DNA of 19,941 nt from Neisseriales bacterium (GTDB lineage: Bacteria > Pseudomonadota > Gammaproteobacteria > Burkholderiales > UBA11063), in contig DPRZ01000214.1 of the NCBI GenBank assembly GCA_003538525.1, positions 1 to 19,941 of the forward strand, read 5' to 3'. Shown here piece by piece: positions 7,221-15,679 of the stretch (positions are counted from its first letter, which is position 1; the number at the start of each line of letters is the position of its first letter). Under the pieces are notes generated by a model, which had not been told where the DNA came from, did not search any database, and saw nothing but the letters and a program-made list of their open reading frames with translations. The position numbers and the translations under genes are program-made.

Positions 7221-7841
7221 TTAGATTTTACAAGTACCGCAGTTGCCACTAGCATCAAAAGTAACGGCAGGCTCCTGCCAGGTTTTATCCAACTCACTTA
7301 AGACTTGAATCGGAATTATCGGTGATGTAGCACGAGGTTTTTGCCCCATGAAAAGCTCAAGAGCATCACAAATTAAACTATAATCACTTTCACTTTGTTT
7401 TAGCTTAAAGCCTATTTTAGCAATGATTTTTAACATATCTTGCAGAAAATCTTTGATTACATCTGGATCTTGCTCTGACAAAAACTCTAAAATCAGGGGC
7501 AAATAATCAGGTAGTTCACCAGCAATAATTTGAAAATCCTGCTGCTTATAATAATCACTAAGATCTACCATAGCTTGTCCACGGTCTTTAGACTGACCAT
7601 GAAGGTATTCAAATAAATATAATGAGACACTGCTGTCAAATATGCTCACATAATCCTGTTGCCAATCAATTAAATCAATGCTTGATAAGCTATTAATCCA
7701 ATTTGCCAACTTTAGGCATTCGGCTTTTTCAAACAACTGCTCTTTGCTTAAAATATCTGCCAACTCTGGTAGTGATTGTTGTAATTCAGCACTCGGATAA
7801 CTAAGTAAGCGGCTAAAAATTTTAAAAGTTTTGATACTCAT
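7221..7841 (-). CDS. narJ: NarJ, nitrate reductase assembly chaperone
   Basis: NarJ is the cytoplasmic chaperone that binds NarG and allows Moco insertion and docking to NarI; it is not part of the final enzyme. The protein shows the family start FKIFSRLLSYPSAELQQSLPEL, a DWQQDYVSIFDSS segment, the conserved LFEYLHGQSKDRGQAMVDL block, and YLPLILEFLS. The frame extends upstream to 7931, but only by running inside narH. The ATG at 7841 has AGGA 8 bases upstream, starts 4 bases after the narH stop, and gives MSIKTFKIFS, the usual NarJ beginning (206 residues). It ends with a CGTC pair (Cys201, Cys204). Confidence 0.93.
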   Translation of the reverse strand: MSIKTFKIFSRLLSYPSAELQQSLPELADILSKEQLFEKAECLKLANWINSLSSIDLIDWQQDYVSIFDSSVSLYLFEYLHGQSKDRGQAMVDLSDYYKQQDFQIIAGELPDYLPLILEFLSEQDPDVIKDFLQDMLKIIAKIGFKLKQSESDYSLICDALELFMGQKPRATSPIIPIQVLSELDKTWQEPAVTFDASGNCGTCKI

Positions 7842-7845
7842 GCAA

Positions 7846-9432
7846 CTATTCCTGTGATTCATTTTGGGGAATATTAATTTGTGGATTTGGATTTTGTGCT
7901 GACTGAGCTTTGCTACTTGGGTTCCCACCAAAGAAATTCACCTTATGAGTTTTACCAAAAACATCCACAGGATTATCACCATTAGAGCTGCAATTACCTG
8001 CGCTAAAACCACAACCAGAACGAGTACCAAAAGCATCTCCAGCATATTCACTATGGCTAGTCGGAATTACAAAACGATCCTCATAATTAGCAATTGCCAT
8101 ATAACGATACATTTCATTTACCATGTTTTCAGTTAAACCAACTTTTTCCAAAATACTTAAATCACTAATGCCTTCAACATGTTTACCACGCATAAAATTA
8201 CGCATTGCAAGCATCCGAGACAACGCTAGATGAACTGGTGCTACATTTCCAGCAGTTAATAAATTAGCTAAATATTTAGCTGGAATACGCATGCTTTCAT
8301 TATCCGGAAAAACATTATGGCTTTCCAAAGTTTGTTGAATTGGCGATAGTGGTGGAATATACCATACCATAGGTAAAGTTCGATACTCAGGATGAAGCGG
8401 AAAAGCTACTTTCCAGTCAATCGCCATTTTATAAATTGGTGATTTTTTGGCAGCCTCTAGCCATGACTCTGGAACACCCTCAGCACGTGCCAAACGTATA
8501 ACTTCTGGGTCATGAGGATCTAAGAACATATCTAATTGTGCCGCATATAGATCTTTGGTGTCAGTTACTGAGGCAGCCTCTGCAATTTTGTTTGCATCAT
8601 ACAATAAAACCCCTAGTGTACGGATACGTCCAACGCAAGTTTCAGCGCACAAGGTTGGCTCTCCAGATTCGATTCGCGGATAACAGAAGATACATTTTTC
8701 AGATTTATTACTTTCCCAGTTAAAGTAGATTTTTTTATACGGACAACCGCTAACACACATTCTCCAACCACGGCATTTATCTTGATCAATCAGGACAATT
8801 CCATCTTGTTCACGTTTATAAATTGCACCGGATGGGCAAGATGCTACACAGGCTGGATTTAAGCAATGTTCACAAAGTCGCGGTAAATACATCATGAACG
8901 TATTTTCGAATTTGCCGTACATTTCTTTGGCAATATCATTAAAGTTGTAGTCAACCGAACGTTTGCTAAACTCACCACTTAACATATCTTCCCAATTTGG
9001 ACCTTTAGTGATTTTTTTCATTGCCTTGCCAGTAATTACCGATAAAGGTGTTGCAACTGGAGTAGTTTTAGATTTAGGTGCATTTTGTAAGTGTTGAAAA
9101 TCAAATGTAAATGGCTCATAATAATCATCAATTTGTGGCAAGTTTGGATTTGCAAATAACGTTGCCAAAATTTTAAGCTTGCTGCCTTGTTTGAGTTTAA
9201 GACGCCCACCACGAGTTAAATCCCAACCACCTTTCCAACGCTCCTGATCTTCCCAATTATTAGGAAAACCTACGCCAGGTTTAGTTTCAACATTATTAAA
9301 CCATGCATATTCAACACCTTTACGCGATGTCCAAACATTTTTACAGCTCACCGAGCACGTGTGACAGCCAATACATTTATCTAAATTTAATACCATGCCA
9401 ATTTGCGCACGGATTTTAGGTTGATAAGTCAT
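7846..9432 (-). CDS. narH: NarH, iron-sulfur subunit of nitrate reductase
   Basis: NarH relays electrons from NarI hemes to NarG through three [4Fe-4S] clusters and one [3Fe-4S] cluster on the cytoplasmic side. All four cysteine groups are visible: Cys20/23/26/30 (CIGCHTCSVSC), Cys187/190/195/199 (CEHCLNPACVASC), Cys220/226/230 with Trp223 (CRGWRMCVSGC), and Cys247/250/262/266. The Trp in place of a fourth cysteine is the known mark of the [3Fe-4S] site in E. coli NarH. The 528 residues are slightly longer than the E. coli protein, with a low-complexity Asn/Pro/Gln-rich tail after about residue 490. The ATG at 9432 has AAGGA 9 bases upstream, and the gap to narG is 20 bases. Confidence 0.96.
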   Translation of the reverse strand: MTYQPKIRAQIGMVLNLDKCIGCHTCSVSCKNVWTSRKGVEYAWFNNVETKPGVGFPNNWEDQERWKGGWDLTRGGRLKLKQGSKLKILATLFANPNLPQIDDYYEPFTFDFQHLQNAPKSKTTPVATPLSVITGKAMKKITKGPNWEDMLSGEFSKRSVDYNFNDIAKEMYGKFENTFMMYLPRLCEHCLNPACVASCPSGAIYKREQDGIVLIDQDKCRGWRMCVSGCPYKKIYFNWESNKSEKCIFCYPRIESGEPTLCAETCVGRIRTLGVLLYDANKIAEAASVTDTKDLYAAQLDMFLDPHDPEVIRLARAEGVPESWLEAAKKSPIYKMAIDWKVAFPLHPEYRTLPMVWYIPPLSPIQQTLESHNVFPDNESMRIPAKYLANLLTAGNVAPVHLALSRMLAMRNFMRGKHVEGISDLSILEKVGLTENMVNEMYRYMAIANYEDRFVIPTSHSEYAGDAFGTRSGCGFSAGNCSSNGDNPVDVFGKTHKVNFFGGNPSSKAQSAQNPNPQINIPQNESQE

Positions 9433-9452
9433 AATTCTAATCCTTTATTTCT

Positions 9453-12400
9453 TTATTTCGCAGTAAATGGGGTTTCTTCGGCTGAATAAGAATTACCCCA
9501 CTCAACATTTTTCATCTTGCGTAAGACAATAAACTCATCACGGTTTGAACCTACAGTACCATAGTAATTCCAACCATAAGATAACTGATGATACCCACCA
9601 ATCATGTGAGTTGGTTTCATTGTAATTCGCGTAACAGAGTTATGCACACCACCACGTAAGCCAGTTTTTTCACTAAGCGGCGCATTAACAGTTTTGTCCT
9701 GTGCATGATACATCATAATTACCCCCTCTGGTATCCTTTGACTTACAACTGCCCGAGCAGCAATGCTACCATTTTCATTATAAGCTTCAACCCAATCATT
9801 ATCAACTACATCAATTAGTTTAGCATCGCTTTCGCTAATCCATACATTAGGCCCACCACGAGAAAGTGTAAGCATAATTAGATTATCCGCATGTGTACTA
9901 TGGATTCCCCATTTTTGATGTGGCGTAAGGAAATTTAAAACTACGTTTTTCTCACTGTTATCGATGATGCTTTCAATACTTTTGGTGTTAACAGGAGGTT
10001 TATAAACACAATGCTCTTCGCCAAAGGCACGCATCCAAGGATGATCCTGATAAAGCTCTTGACGACCGCTCAATGTTCTCCATGGAATATATTCGTGAAC
10101 ATTGGTGTAGCTAAAGGTATAACTAACATGTTCAGATTCAATACCACTCCATGTTGGTGAGGTGATAATTTTGCGCGGTTGCGCCTGAATATCACGAAAA
10201 CGAATTTTTTCATCTGCGCGAGCCTCGACTAAGTGAGTATGGCTACGCCCAGTAAATTTACTAACCGCTTCCCAAGCTTTAATGGCAACTTCACCATTGG
10301 TTTCTGGTGACAATGATAAAATTAATTCACAAGCATCAATGTCGCTCTCGATTTTAACTCGTCCATCAACTGTTGTATAATTTAATTCTTTTAAGAGTTG
10401 AATTTCTTTATCAGCGGTCCAATTTATTCCTTTACTACCTAAGCCCAAAGTCTCAACCAAAGGACCAAGTGATGTGTATTTATTATAAATTTGACTATAA
10501 TCACGCTCAACCAAAGTTACATTAGGCATTGATAAATTAGCAATAGCCGTGCATTCACCACGTGCCCAATCTTGTAGGGCTAAACCTTGTCCTAATTCGG
10601 CTTTGGTGTCATGCAAGATGGGTGTCAACACCACATCATGAACTACCCCGAGATGCCCTGTGGCAAGTTTGGAGACTTGGGCGGCGAACAATTTATAAAT
10701 TTCCCAATCATTGCGCGAGCCCCAGACTGGATCAACCGCCTGACTAAATGGGTGGATGAAAGGATGCATATCGGAAGTATTCAAGTCATTTTTTTCATAC
10801 CACGATGCGGTTGGTAAGACTATGTCTGAATACATACAGGTTGAGGACATGCGGAAATCTAGGGTAACCAATAAATCTAATTTACCTTGTGGTGCTTCTT
10901 CATGCCAGACGACCTCAGACGGATGCTTGCCACTACTACCTAAATCTTTGCCTTGAACTCCATTGGAAGTGCCCAATAAATGTTTCAGGAAATATTCATG
11001 ACCTTTGCCGCTGGCACCCAATAAATTTGAACGCCAGACAAACATATTCCGTGGCCAGTTCTGAGGGTTATCTGGATCATTACAAGCTAGTTTAAGCGTG
11101 CCATTTTGCAATTCGCGAGCGATGTATTCGCCAGGATTGGCTTGGTTGCTATGGATCGTCGCACCGATAGTAAGAGGGTTGCTTTGTAGTTGTGGCGCAG
11201 TTGGCAACCATCCGCGTCGTTCCGCAATCACATTGCAATCAATAATTGATTTATTTGCCCACTCGCGAGGATCTGCCAAGGGCGAAAGCACTTCGTTAAT
11301 TCCAAGTTTTTCATAGCGCCATTGATCACTATGAGCATAAAAGAATGAGGTTCCGTTCATCAAGCGCGGAGGGCGTGACCAGTCGGTAGCGGTCGCTAAC
11401 TGCTGCCAACCGGATTGGGGACGTAATTTTTCTTGACCGACATAATGACACCAACCACCGCCAGATTTTCCTACACAACCACACATTACCAATAAATTGA
11501 TAATGGCGCGATAAGTCATATCCATGTTATACCAGTGATTAAGCCCAGCCCCGACAATAATCATTGAACGACCTTGTGTTTTATTGGCATTGTCGGCAAA
11601 TTGTCGCGCGATATCAATCACCGACTGAGCTTTTACGCCAGTAATTTTCTCTTGCCAAGCTGGAGAATAAGGTAAATTTTCGCTATAATTTTTCGCGCAA
11701 TTGTCATCCTTAAAGCCGCGCTCAACACCATAATTAGCCAGAAATAAATCATACACTGTGGTTACCCAAATTTCCCCTGCGGCAACAATTAATTTGCGGG
11801 CGGGGATCTGATGAGTAAGGATACTTTCATGGCTAGTTGCGGCAAAACATTCATGTTGAACATTGCCAAAATAGGGGAAGTTTACTTCGATTAACTGACT
11901 ATCTGCATTAGCGGCTAAGGATAAAAGTGGATCAATTAGCTCACCGTCTTGAATGTTTTTGAGTTCAAGATTCCATTTGGCGCTATTGTCCCAGCGCGAA
12001 CCAATGGTTCCATTCGGTGCGACAATTGTTTGGCTGAGACTATCAATTAAGAGTGGCGTATGTGACGCAACTTCAGCGTTTAATCCTAGATTGTCGGCAA
12101 ACTCACTGGCGCGTAGCATGCGACCTGAAGTCAATAATCCGGCAGAATTTTTCTCCAGCACAACTAAAAATGGCATATCGCTATATTGTTTACAATAATC
12201 TACAAAATAAGGTGTGGTGTTTTTAACAAAAAATTCATTTAAAATAACATGACCCATGGCTAAGGCGAGGGCGGCATCGGTACCTTGCTGTGGATTGAGC
12301 CAGTTATCGGCAAATTTGGCAACTTCGGCGTAATCTGGAGTTACAGCTACTACTTTTGTGCCCTTATAGCGCACCTCAGAAAGAAAGTGTGCATCTGGAG

Positions 12401-13184
12401 TACGGGTTTGCGGCACATTAGAACCCCAAGTTATAATGAAATTGGAATTATACCAATCGGCGCTTTCTGGTACATCGGTTTGTTCTCCCCAAATTTGCGG
12501 GCTACTCGGGGGTAAATCACAATACCAATCATAAAAGCTCAGGCAGCTACCACCAAATAACGATAAATAACGGCTTCCGGCGGCAAATGACACCATCGAC
12601 ATGGCGGGAATCGGCGAAAAACCGACTACTCGATCTGGTCCATAAGTTTTGGCGGTATAAATATTCGCCGCAGCGACTATTTCACTTAATTCATCCCAGC
12701 TGGCGCGAATGAAGCCACCCATTCCGCGTTCCTGCTGATAACTTTGGCGTGCTTCTGGTCGCGCCATGATAGAGCCCCATGCGGTCACTGGGTCAGGGTG
12801 CTGTTGTTTGGCGGCTTGCCACAGTCGCCATAGTTTAGTTCGAACCAATGGATATTTTAAACGTGCCTGACTATATAAATGCCATGAATAACTGGCACCA
12901 CGCTGACAGCCACGCGGTTCATGGTTGGGCATATCTGGTCGCGTGCGTGGATAATCGGTCTGTTGAGTTTCCCAAGTTACCAAACCATTTTTAACATAAA
13001 TTTTCCAGCTGCACGATCCGGTACAGTTATTGCCGTGAGTAGAACGAACAATTTTATCGTGCTGCCAACGCTCGCGATAGGCTTTTTCCCACTCACGACT
13101 TTCGTTGGTTGTAATGCCATGTTTATCGGCAAAAGCTTCCTTTTTTTTCGTAAAAAAAGTTAAACGGTCTAATAAATGACTCAC
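9453..13184 (-). CDS. narG: NarG, catalytic subunit of respiratory nitrate reductase
   Basis: NarG reduces nitrate to nitrite at a bis-MGD molybdenum centre facing the cytoplasm. The FS0 cluster ligands are present: His50, Cys54 and Cys58 in STHGNNCTGSC, and Cys93 in HEPRGCQRGAS. The molybdenum ligand is Asp223 in YDWYCDLPP. Long stretches match E. coli NarG, for example WGSNVPQTRTPDAHF, GRSMIIVGAGLNHWY, FRDIQAQPRKII and GTVGSNRDEF. The frame extends to an ATG at 13214, but a GTG at 13184 has AGGAG 6 bases upstream and yields MSHLLDRLTFF, the family start (1243 residues, E. coli 1247). No twin-arginine signal is present, as expected for an inward-facing subunit. No frameshift or missing block was seen. 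Confidence 0.97.
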   Translation of the reverse strand: MSHLLDRLTFFTKKKEAFADKHGITTNESREWEKAYRERWQHDKIVRSTHGNNCTGSCSWKIYVKNGLVTWETQQTDYPRTRPDMPNHEPRGCQRGASYSWHLYSQARLKYPLVRTKLWRLWQAAKQQHPDPVTAWGSIMARPEARQSYQQERGMGGFIRASWDELSEIVAAANIYTAKTYGPDRVVGFSPIPAMSMVSFAAGSRYLSLFGGSCLSFYDWYCDLPPSSPQIWGEQTDVPESADWYNSNFIITWGSNVPQTRTPDAHFLSEVRYKGTKVVAVTPDYAEVAKFADNWLNPQQGTDAALALAMGHVILNEFFVKNTTPYFVDYCKQYSDMPFLVVLEKNSAGLLTSGRMLRASEFADNLGLNAEVASHTPLLIDSLSQTIVAPNGTIGSRWDNSAKWNLELKNIQDGELIDPLLSLAANADSQLIEVNFPYFGNVQHECFAATSHESILTHQIPARKLIVAAGEIWVTTVYDLFLANYGVERGFKDDNCAKNYSENLPYSPAWQEKITGVKAQSVIDIARQFADNANKTQGRSMIIVGAGLNHWYNMDMTYRAIINLLVMCGCVGKSGGGWCHYVGQEKLRPQSGWQQLATATDWSRPPRLMNGTSFFYAHSDQWRYEKLGINEVLSPLADPREWANKSIIDCNVIAERRGWLPTAPQLQSNPLTIGATIHSNQANPGEYIARELQNGTLKLACNDPDNPQNWPRNMFVWRSNLLGASGKGHEYFLKHLLGTSNGVQGKDLGSSGKHPSEVVWHEEAPQGKLDLLVTLDFRMSSTCMYSDIVLPTASWYEKNDLNTSDMHPFIHPFSQAVDPVWGSRNDWEIYKLFAAQVSKLATGHLGVVHDVVLTPILHDTKAELGQGLALQDWARGECTAIANLSMPNVTLVERDYSQIYNKYTSLGPLVETLGLGSKGINWTADKEIQLLKELNYTTVDGRVKIESDIDACELILSLSPETNGEVAIKAWEAVSKFTGRSHTHLVEARADEKIRFRDIQAQPRKIITSPTWSGIESEHVSYTFSYTNVHEYIPWRTLSGRQELYQDHPWMRAFGEEHCVYKPPVNTKSIESIIDNSEKNVVLNFLTPHQKWGIHSTHADNLIMLTLSRGGPNVWISESDAKLIDVVDNDWVEAYNENGSIAARAVVSQRIPEGVIMMYHAQDKTVNAPLSEKTGLRGGVHNSVTRITMKPTHMIGGYHQLSYGWNYYGTVGSNRDEFIVLRKMKNVEWGNSYSAEETPFTAK

Positions 13185-13289
13185 AACATACTCCTGAAAA
13201 ACAATATTTAACATACGGTTATAATTAAATAATTATACTTATTTAGATTTATTTGTACTCTCCACAGGCACGACTCCGGATCCTGAGAG
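13185..13289 (-). promoter_or_regulatory. narG leader: candidate promoter and alternative hairpins
   Basis: A TATAAT on the minus strand (13237-13232) could drive narGHJI separately from narK, but the -35 match is poor (AGTACA, 16 bases upstream). A hairpin at 13258-13289 pairs CTCTC with GAGAG and AGG with CCT, with a 3-base bulge and a 13-base loop. A second possible hairpin, GGATC (13278-13282) with GATCC (13291-13295), shares bases with the first, so only one can form. No FNR palindrome is evident. Confidence 0.35.
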
Positions 13290-13336
13290 TGATCCTAATT
13301 CACGGACATAACACATCCACCAAGCGCTATTATACG

Positions 13337-14593
13337 CTACGCAACTTTGCGATAACAGCTAAATAGAATGAATACCGATAAAATGTAGCAAGCAATCAAG
13401 ATAAAAAAAGCACTGTCGGGTGAATTAAAACTTGCTAAAGACCAGCTAAATAATTGAGGTAATAAATAAGAGGCATAGGCAGCAATTGCGGCACTTAGTC
13501 CGAGTGCTGGTGCTTTTTCTCCACCGGGGAAAACTACGCCGATTAATTGGAATATCGAGCCATTAGCAACGCCAGAAAAAGCGAATAATAACAAAAACAT
13601 CCATAAATAAGGTAGGAAATCGTGTTGATCGGACTGCGTGAAATAGATGATGCCTAACGTCGCACACCCCATTACGATGAAAGCCAGAATGCTAATTTTT
13701 TTGCCCCCCAATTTATCGGCCAAAATTCCACCGACTACACGAGTTAACGAACCCACCATAGGACCAATAAAGGCATATTTAACTACCTCAATTTCTTTAA
13801 ATTGAAGCTTGGTGACTAGCGGAAAGGCCACTGAACAACCAATAAAAGTACCAAAAGCACAAAAATAAAGAATAGTTACCAAATACATATTTGCCTGTTT
13901 GAACACTCTAAATTGCTGGAGTGGTTTTATAGAAGTTGGTAAATTTACCATTTTCCAGCCAGCTAAGATGGTAAAGATTACAATAAATGGTATCCAAATA
14001 GCAATAGCGCTACTTAGGTAAATCCCATTAATTGCGTGACCATAAAATGGTAGAGAGAGAGCCAATGGCGCAAATAATTGAAAAATACTTACTCCTAAAT
14101 TGCCAATGCCGCCATTTATGCCTAATGCCGAACCTTGTAAACGTTTAGGAAAAAATAGACTGATATTAGCCATTGAAGACGAAAAATTTCCACCACCAAG
14201 TCCACAGAAAATTGCTAGTAATATGAAAGTTGTATAACTGGTGTTGGGGTTTTGTAAACAAATCAGCAGTCCAATTGTTGGAATGAGAAGCGTTGCAGTA
14301 CTGAAAGTTGTCCAATTACGTCCGCCAAAAATTGGAATCGTAAAGGAATATAAAATTCTGAGACTGGCGCCAACTAAACCCGGAATGGCAATTAATGAAA
14401 ATAGCTCGGCTTTAGATAAATGAAAACCATAGCTATTAATTTTAATTGCTAGAATTGACCAAAATACCCAGACGACGAAAGACAATGCCAAACAGCCGGT
14501 TGAAATGATTAAATTGGTATAAGCAATTTTCTTGCCAGTCTTTTCCCAAAATAATGGATCCTCAGGCGTCCATTGCGTAATGGTTGCATTCAT
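13337..14593 (-). CDS. narK: NarK-type nitrate/nitrite transporter (MFS)
   Basis: This is a major-facilitator transporter of the nitrate/nitrite porter family, about 12 membrane helices, importing nitrate or exchanging it for nitrite. It opens with the typical WTPEDPLFWEKTGKKIAY-x-NL-x-x-S. The substrate-binding arginines are Arg79 (GASLRILYSF) and Arg285 (LTRVVGGILADKLGG). The first nitrate signature is GLGGGNFSSSMANISLFFP and the second is GVANGSIFQLIGVVFP. The frame extends to an ATG at 14647. I prefer the ATG at 14593 (MNATITQW), which matches the family start and has a purine-rich GAAAGAA upstream (418 residues). It is first in the nar cluster, 152 bases before narG. Whether it is a symporter or an antiporter cannot be told from sequence alone. 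Confidence 0.93.
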   Translation of the reverse strand: MNATITQWTPEDPLFWEKTGKKIAYTNLIISTGCLALSFVVWVFWSILAIKINSYGFHLSKAELFSLIAIPGLVGASLRILYSFTIPIFGGRNWTTFSTATLLIPTIGLLICLQNPNTSYTTFILLAIFCGLGGGNFSSSMANISLFFPKRLQGSALGINGGIGNLGVSIFQLFAPLALSLPFYGHAINGIYLSSAIAIWIPFIVIFTILAGWKMVNLPTSIKPLQQFRVFKQANMYLVTILYFCAFGTFIGCSVAFPLVTKLQFKEIEVVKYAFIGPMVGSLTRVVGGILADKLGGKKISILAFIVMGCATLGIIYFTQSDQHDFLPYLWMFLLLFAFSGVANGSIFQLIGVVFPGGEKAPALGLSAAIAAYASYLLPQLFSWSLASFNSPDSAFFILIACYILSVFILFSCYRKVA

Positions 14594-14661
14594 AGTAGAT
14601 GTTCTTTCACAAAAATAAGTGTCGGTAAACAGTTCGCTTTGTAGCATAACATTGCTTTAAT

Positions 14662-14710
14662 TAAGGTAGATTATAACAAATTTTTCCGGCGAGTTTATTG
14701 GTAAAAATAG
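14662..14710 (-). promoter_or_regulatory. Predicted narK promoter with FNR-like box at -41.5
   Basis: A perfect TATAAT lies at 14674-14669 on the minus strand, implying a start near 14662. The -35 region is poor, as in activator-dependent promoters. A box at 14697-14710, read on the plus strand as TTGGTAAAAATAGA, matches 7 of the 10 conserved positions of the FNR consensus TTGAT-N4-ATCAA. Its centre falls 41.5 bases from the predicted start, the classic class II FNR position. A second similar copy begins 21 bases upstream but overlaps a terminator U-tract. Confidence 0.4.
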
Positions 14711-14721
14711 AACTCGACTTG

Positions 14722-14750
14722 GTTAAAAATAGACTGAGTGGATTACTCTG
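14722..14750 (-). terminator. Intrinsic terminator after the beta-barrel genes
   Basis: On the minus strand ACAGAGT and ACTCAGT (14750-14744 and 14738-14732) pair with a single A-A mismatch around a 5-base loop, followed by CTATTTTT. It lies about 20 bases after the stop of the second beta-barrel gene, where the upstream operon should end before narK begins. The stem is short, so termination may be partial. Confidence 0.5.
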
Positions 14751-14770
14751 TTAATAGTCAGCGAAGGATA

Positions 14771-15664
14771 TTAATAATTCAATCCCAATGAAAACATTGC
14801 ACCATAAATATATGAAGTTACGGCAACTTTTGCTGGTGTATTTGCCGGTGAATCTGGGTAATATAACGGCATATAAAAAGCATGCAAACCGCATTGGAGT
14901 TGATCATATAAATGAATCTTGGTGCCAATTTGGGTATTGAAAGCATAATTGGTCAAGCTCGCACCATAAGTAAGCGCGGGAGCCTGACTTTGATTTTGTA
15001 CCACTGAAGTATCAATATAAGTATTGATCCAACTGTTGATTCGGTAGGCCAATTTCACACCACCGCCAAATGTTAGGAAATAATTTTGGGTCAAATTAGC
15101 GGTCTGTTGTGCATTGACATCAACGGTATAAGTCGCCCATTGAGAGTTATAACCCCCAGTCGCATATGGAATAACATAAAGATGCTCAGGGATTGGTCGC
15201 AAGGCATAGCCGACTTTTAGATTGAGGCCATTAAACTTAGGATAGTCGCCATAACGATCTAAGCTCGGTGACCCATCAGGATGATGCTGTAAAAATTGTG
15301 AAAAATAGGTGAAAGTGTCATAATTAGCTTCGATGTAAATACCCATATCAAATAATTTGGTGACATTGATGTTTAAATCTTGTGCATTGGCATTACCTAC
15401 ATTGCTAAAATTTATGCCAATAAATTGGTAGCCAATACTATATTGGTTGATGAACTTTTGAAAGAGGTGAAAGCGATCAGTTTCATCATTGCTGGTGTTA
15501 ACTTGTGCTGGATTCTGAGTGAGTGAATTTTTTGCAATAGTTTGGCTCTCAAAATTTAACGGATATGCCAGCACGGGCTTTGAAAAAAGACTAATTATGC
15601 ATCCAGTGATTATTGAGAAAAACGATAACCGAGTTGAGATTGACTTTAGTTTAACTGTTTTCAT
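14771..15664 (-). CDS. Outer-membrane beta-barrel protein, paralogue 1
   Basis: This 297-residue protein has a signal peptide (basic start, hydrophobic core, cleavage likely after VLA near residue 33), then alternating aromatic/polar strands typical of an outer-membrane barrel, ending in the C-terminal tyrosine of GLNY used for outer-membrane assembly. It shares with its neighbour the segments KLFDMGIY/RLFDIGIW, NLTQNYFL/NLTQDYFL and a SQAP loop, so the two are duplicates that have diverged. About 60 residues after the signal are polar and probably unstructured. The ATG at 15664 has GGGGA 9 bases upstream and is 15 bases after the upstream paralogue. I do not recognise a named family; a small porin or surface protein is possible. 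Function unknown. Confidence 0.75.
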   Translation of the reverse strand: MKTVKLKSISTRLSFFSIITGCIISLFSKPVLAYPLNFESQTIAKNSLTQNPAQVNTSNDETDRFHLFQKFINQYSIGYQFIGINFSNVGNANAQDLNINVTKLFDMGIYIEANYDTFTYFSQFLQHHPDGSPSLDRYGDYPKFNGLNLKVGYALRPIPEHLYVIPYATGGYNSQWATYTVDVNAQQTANLTQNYFLTFGGGVKLAYRINSWINTYIDTSVVQNQSQAPALTYGASLTNYAFNTQIGTKIHLYDQLQCGLHAFYMPLYYPDSPANTPAKVAVTSYIYGAMFSLGLNY

Positions 15665-15679
15665 GATTAAAATTCCCCG

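Noticed and set aside
7842..7931. N-terminal extension of narJ to the start at 7931
   Set aside because: It lies almost wholly within narH. The ATG at 7841 has its own AGGA site and the conserved NarJ start.
9453..13214. Many plus-strand frames of 60-80 codons opposite narG
   Set aside because: They are antisense to a strongly conserved NarG, have no family resemblance, and are expected by chance across a 3.7-kb gene.
13200..13336. FNR palindrome upstream of narG
   Set aside because: The region at -41.5 from the candidate TATAAT (around 13266) has no resemblance to TTGAT-N4-ATCAA.
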